Shown here piece by piece: positions 61,843 through 64,000 of a stretch of 64,000 bases of DNA (position 1 is the first letter of the stretch; each line of letters opens with the position of its first letter). The position numbers and the translations under genes are program-made. This stretch comes from Cryptosporangium arvum DSM 44712. Its GTDB lineage: Bacteria > Actinomycetota > Actinomycetes > Mycobacteriales > Cryptosporangiaceae. The notes beneath the pieces were generated by a model. The model made no database searches. It worked only from the letters and a program-made list of their open reading frames with translations, and was not told the origin of the DNA. The stretch spans positions 1,984,001 through 2,048,000 of the forward strand of contig NZ_KK073874.1 of NCBI RefSeq assembly GCF_000585375.1. Direction: 5' to 3'.

Positions 61843-61938
61843 CGGGCACGTGAGGTGACGGGCACGTGAGGTGACGGGCACGTGAGGTGACGGGCACGTG
61901 AGGTGGCTCGCACGTGAGGTGAGTCGCACGTGAGGTGA
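61831..61938. repeat. 16-bp tandem repeat, seven copies, at the gcvT end
   Basis: CACGTGAGGTG recurs at 61831, 61847, 61863, 61879, 61895, 61911 and 61927, an exact 16-base period; the four intervening or flanking bases are mostly ACGG then vary in the last units. Each copy contains the palindrome CACGTG. The first copy is the last coding triplets and stop codon of gcvT. Confidence 0.95.
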
Positions 61939-62086
61939 CCTGCGGTATTCGAATGCTCACGTCCGCGGGTGCCATGATGTGTGTTCGCGAGGGGATCATC
62001 GGGTAGGTCGTCTGGGGCCGCGTCGGACGTGTGTGCCGACGTAGCCTGGATCTCCGAGACCACCGACCTCGACCTGTCGAAGGCGC

Positions 62087-63829
62087 ATGACTGAGCCGAA
62101 CATTCCCGCCCGTCCCGATCCACTCAGCCGTGAGAAGGCTCCGGACGTGAGTTCCGCGTCCGCTTCGTCGGCCTCGTCGCCTCCCGGCGGGGCCAGACGC
62201 GGTGATGCGGAGCCGTCGACGGCGTCGGGCGTTCCGGCGCTCGAGGAGCCGACGACCCGGGGGATCGACTCGCTCGAGCTCCCGCCGTTGCCGCCGCTCG
62301 CGTCGTCGGACTCGGCGCCCGTCGGGCACTCGCTGAAGACGCCAGGCGCGGCGTCTCCGGCGGCGACCCCCACGGCCGACGAGCCGCTCCCGAGCGCCGC
62401 CCCGTCGGCAAAGCCCGTCTCCCCAGCAAGGCCGACGTCCGAAGCGAAGCCGACGACCGAAGCGAAGCCGACGTCCGAGCCGAAGCCGACGTCCGAGCCG
62501 GAGTCCGCGACCGAGGCGAAGCCCGCTACCGGGCCGAAGCCCACGTCCGAGGCGAAGCCGGCACCGGAGGCGAAGCCCGAACCGGCGGTGAACGGCGTGC
62601 GGAGCGCGGTTCCGCGACCGGCGTCGGGCGCTCCGGGCGTCGGGCACTCCCCGCGGCCGGGCGGGTCGGCGTCGGTACCGGCCTTCAACGACTCGGGCTT
62701 CCGGACCGCGGCGGCCGCCGCCACCGGCGGGGCGCTCTCGACCGGCTACCGCGGCTACGCGGCGCACGCCACCCCCACGAGCAGCCTCTCGACACCGGCT
62801 TCCCAGGTGCCCCCGGCGCTACGCGGCCCGGAGGCCCCCGAAGAAAAAGACGACAAGAAGAAGGGCTTCCTCGGCATCTCCGGGGGCCAGGTCCTCGCGG
62901 GCGCGATGGCCGCGTCCACCTCGGCGGTCGCGGCCTCGTACCTCGGCGTGGCCGGCACCGTGCTCGGCGCCGGTCTCGGCAGCGTGATCGCGACCGTGAG
63001 CACCGCCGTCTACCAGAAGTCGATCCAGCGCTCGGGCAAGGTGCTGCAGACCGTCGTCACGACGACGGTCGGCGGCCAGCAGGTGCCGGTCGACGAGGTC
63101 CTGCATGAGGGCCGGGACTCCTCGACGGTCGCGCCCGATCCGAGCCTGCCCGGCGTCGAACAGGTCGGGCGCGGACTACCGGACCCGAGCCTCACCCCCG
63201 CTCCGCACCACGCCGAAACGCACGTGATGAGCGCGGTGCCCGACGACGCCACCCGCCCGTTCGGAGTTCCGCCGGAGCCGCAGGGGCCGCTGTACGGGTC
63301 GGCTCCGGTGCCGCCGCCGTCCCGGCCGGACGACTCGGGCACCGTCTACGGCGGCGGCCCACCGTGGTACTCCGAGTTGCCGTGGAAACGCATCGCGCTG
63401 ACCAGCGCCGCGCTGTTCGTCCTGGTGATGGGTGTGATCACCACGGTCGAGATGATCGAGGGCCGCTCGCTGGCCAACACGGTCAAGGGCGAGGAAGGCC
63501 GGGGCACCACGATCACCCAGCCCTTCCAGCAGAAGAACGACGAGCCGGACACCTCGCCCACCCCGTCGCCGAGCGAGAGCGGCTCGGAGAGCGCGACGCC
63601 GAGCGAGTCGCCGAGCGAGGACCTGTCGCCGTCGGACGAGGACAGCGAGTCGCCGAGCGGCGAGCCGACGGAGTCGACGGATTCGACCCCGAGCGACGCC
63701 CCGAACGACGAGTCGTCGCCGCAGCCGGACCCGATCCAGACCCAGGGCACCGACCTGACGTCGTCGGCGCCGGGCGCGCCGATGACCGACGCGGCCACCA
63801 CGGTTCCGAGCGCCAGCCCCCTCGGCTGA
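62087..63829 (+). CDS. hypothetical Pro/Ser/Lys-rich membrane protein
   Basis: A 580-residue protein of low-complexity segments around two membrane regions. Residues about 100-170 are repeats of the type KPTSEAKP and KPTTEAKP. Residues about 265-310 are hydrophobic and Ala/Gly-rich (GGQVLAGAMAASTSAVAASY, then GTVLGAGLGSVIATVS). A later helix (IALTSAALFVLVMGVITTVE, near residue 440) precedes a tail of Ser/Pro/Glu/Asp repeats (ESPSEDLSPSDEDSES). The layout resembles an envelope-anchored protein with flexible stalks. Function unknown. ATG 62087 follows GAAGG. Confidence 0.8.
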   Translation: MTEPNIPARPDPLSREKAPDVSSASASSASSPPGGARRGDAEPSTASGVPALEEPTTRGIDSLELPPLPPLASSDSAPVGHSLKTPGAASPAATPTADEPLPSAAPSAKPVSPARPTSEAKPTTEAKPTSEPKPTSEPESATEAKPATGPKPTSEAKPAPEAKPEPAVNGVRSAVPRPASGAPGVGHSPRPGGSASVPAFNDSGFRTAAAAATGGALSTGYRGYAAHATPTSSLSTPASQVPPALRGPEAPEEKDDKKKGFLGISGGQVLAGAMAASTSAVAASYLGVAGTVLGAGLGSVIATVSTAVYQKSIQRSGKVLQTVVTTTVGGQQVPVDEVLHEGRDSSTVAPDPSLPGVEQVGRGLPDPSLTPAPHHAETHVMSAVPDDATRPFGVPPEPQGPLYGSAPVPPPSRPDDSGTVYGGGPPWYSELPWKRIALTSAALFVLVMGVITTVEMIEGRSLANTVKGEEGRGTTITQPFQQKNDEPDTSPTPSPSESGSESATPSESPSEDLSPSDEDSESPSGEPTESTDSTPSDAPNDESSPQPDPIQTQGTDLTSSAPGAPMTDAATTVPSASPLG

Positions 63830-63837
63830 GCGGACAG

Positions 63838-63865
63838 CGCCCGGCCCGGATCTCCGGGCCGGGCG
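63838..63865. terminator. bidirectional terminator between the membrane protein gene and cobS
   Basis: CGCCCGGCCCGGA (63838-63850) and TCCGGGCCGGGCG (63853-63865) form a 13-bp perfect stem with a minimal loop, immediately before the cobS stop codon. Confidence 0.85.
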
Positions 63866-63867
63866 TT

Positions 63868-64000
63868 TCAGCGCGTCAGGGGCAGCGAGACCGACCAGGG
63901 CTGGATGACCAGCACCACCAGCGCGGCGGTGGTGGCGACCTCACAGGCGGCGCCGAGAACGTCGCCGGTGACGCCCCCGAAGCGGCGGACGCAGTGGCGG
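63868..64000 (-). CDS. cobS: adenosylcobinamide-GDP ribazoletransferase (partial, C-terminal 43 residues)
   Basis: Only the end is in the window. On the minus strand it reads [20 protein letters not shown], then [18 protein letters not shown] and stop at 63868. The [10 protein letters not shown] motif is the signature of CobS, the membrane enzyme that joins adenosylcobinamide-GDP and alpha-ribazole in cobalamin synthesis. Position after gcvT matches Rv2208. The RNase H-CobC gene at 19.9 kb may act on the adjacent step. Confidence 0.9.
   Translation of the reverse strand, partial: RHCVRRFGGVTGDVLGAACEVATTAALVVLVIQPWSVSLPLTR

Noticed and set aside
61831-61938. CRISPR array at the gcvT end
   Set aside because: The period is only 16 bases, there are no unique spacers between repeats, and no cas genes are nearby.

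Overview
The window is chromosomal DNA from a high-GC actinomycete. The evidence is the very GC-rich third codon positions, frequent GTG starts, and actinobacterial marker families (DUF3052, DUF4191, DUF1707, AhpE-type peroxiredoxin, RNase H-CobC fusion, GlnA1/GlnE/GlnA2). From memory of the M. tuberculosis map, the conserved genes largely follow the stretch from aceE (Rv2241) to cobS (Rv2208). Genus cannot be fixed from the sequence; a Frankia/Cryptosporangium/Micromonospora-like soil actinomycete would fit.

Layout. 1-4381: aceE (cut by the window edge), a YjbQ-type protein, DUF3052, ahpE and tRNA-Val(UAC). 4427-6502: a small gene-poor island with a winged-helix protein and a tiny membrane protein, bounded by two near-identical 24-bp copies of the 3' end of a downstream Lrp/AsnC-type regulator gene. 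6463-10728: Lrp-type regulator with a divergent MFS exporter, a Nudix hydrolase, a Fur-family regulator and a sugar-nucleotide-type epimerase. 11003-17212: a three-gene operon made of a carboxylate-amine ligase/ATP-grasp fusion, an N-acetylglutaminylglutamine-amidotransferase-like enzyme and an S9 peptidase. 17245-21155: APH-like kinase, Nif3-like protein, zinc-ribbon coiled-coil protein and RNase H-CobC, tightly coupled. 21393-24034: DUF3311-MctP monocarboxylate permease and a TauE/SafE exporter. 24070-24491: the RNase P RNA gene rnpB.

The most unusual feature is a 4.1-kb degenerate integrative element (24468-28573) inserted exactly at the 3' end of rnpB. It is flanked by a perfect 25-bp direct repeat that includes the 3' strand of RNase P helix P1. 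It carries two AT-richer cargo genes of unknown function, a truncated RepSA-type initiator, a damaged excisionase, a tyrosine integrase with all catalytic residues, and a small membrane protein. This is the gene order of actinomycete integrative and conjugative elements (pSAM2 type) without the transfer genes. Beyond it lies a decayed region (28574-30950) with a frameshifted gene and membrane proteins.

31039-37374: two-component system, ACT-domain and TPR proteins, SDR/TetR divergent pair with a palindromic operator, small proteins, and panB. 37625-48680: nitrogen block with glnA2, a class I amidotransferase, glnE and a membrane protein, then regulators, a PrmC-like methyltransferase and glnA1. 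Candidate GlnR sites precede glnA2 and glnA1. 48880-54922: RDD, DUF4191, lipA, an F420-type oxidoreductase, lipB, a HEAT-repeat protein and a TIGR01777 epimerase. 55224-63829: sucB (E2 with two lipoyl domains), lpdA, pepA, gcvT and a Pro/Ser-rich membrane protein, with the end of cobS at the right edge. lipA, lipB, sucB, lpdA, aceE and gcvT together cover lipoate synthesis and lipoate-dependent carbon metabolism. Several short tandem repeats (18, 33 and 16 bp) sit at gene ends in the last 10 kb.
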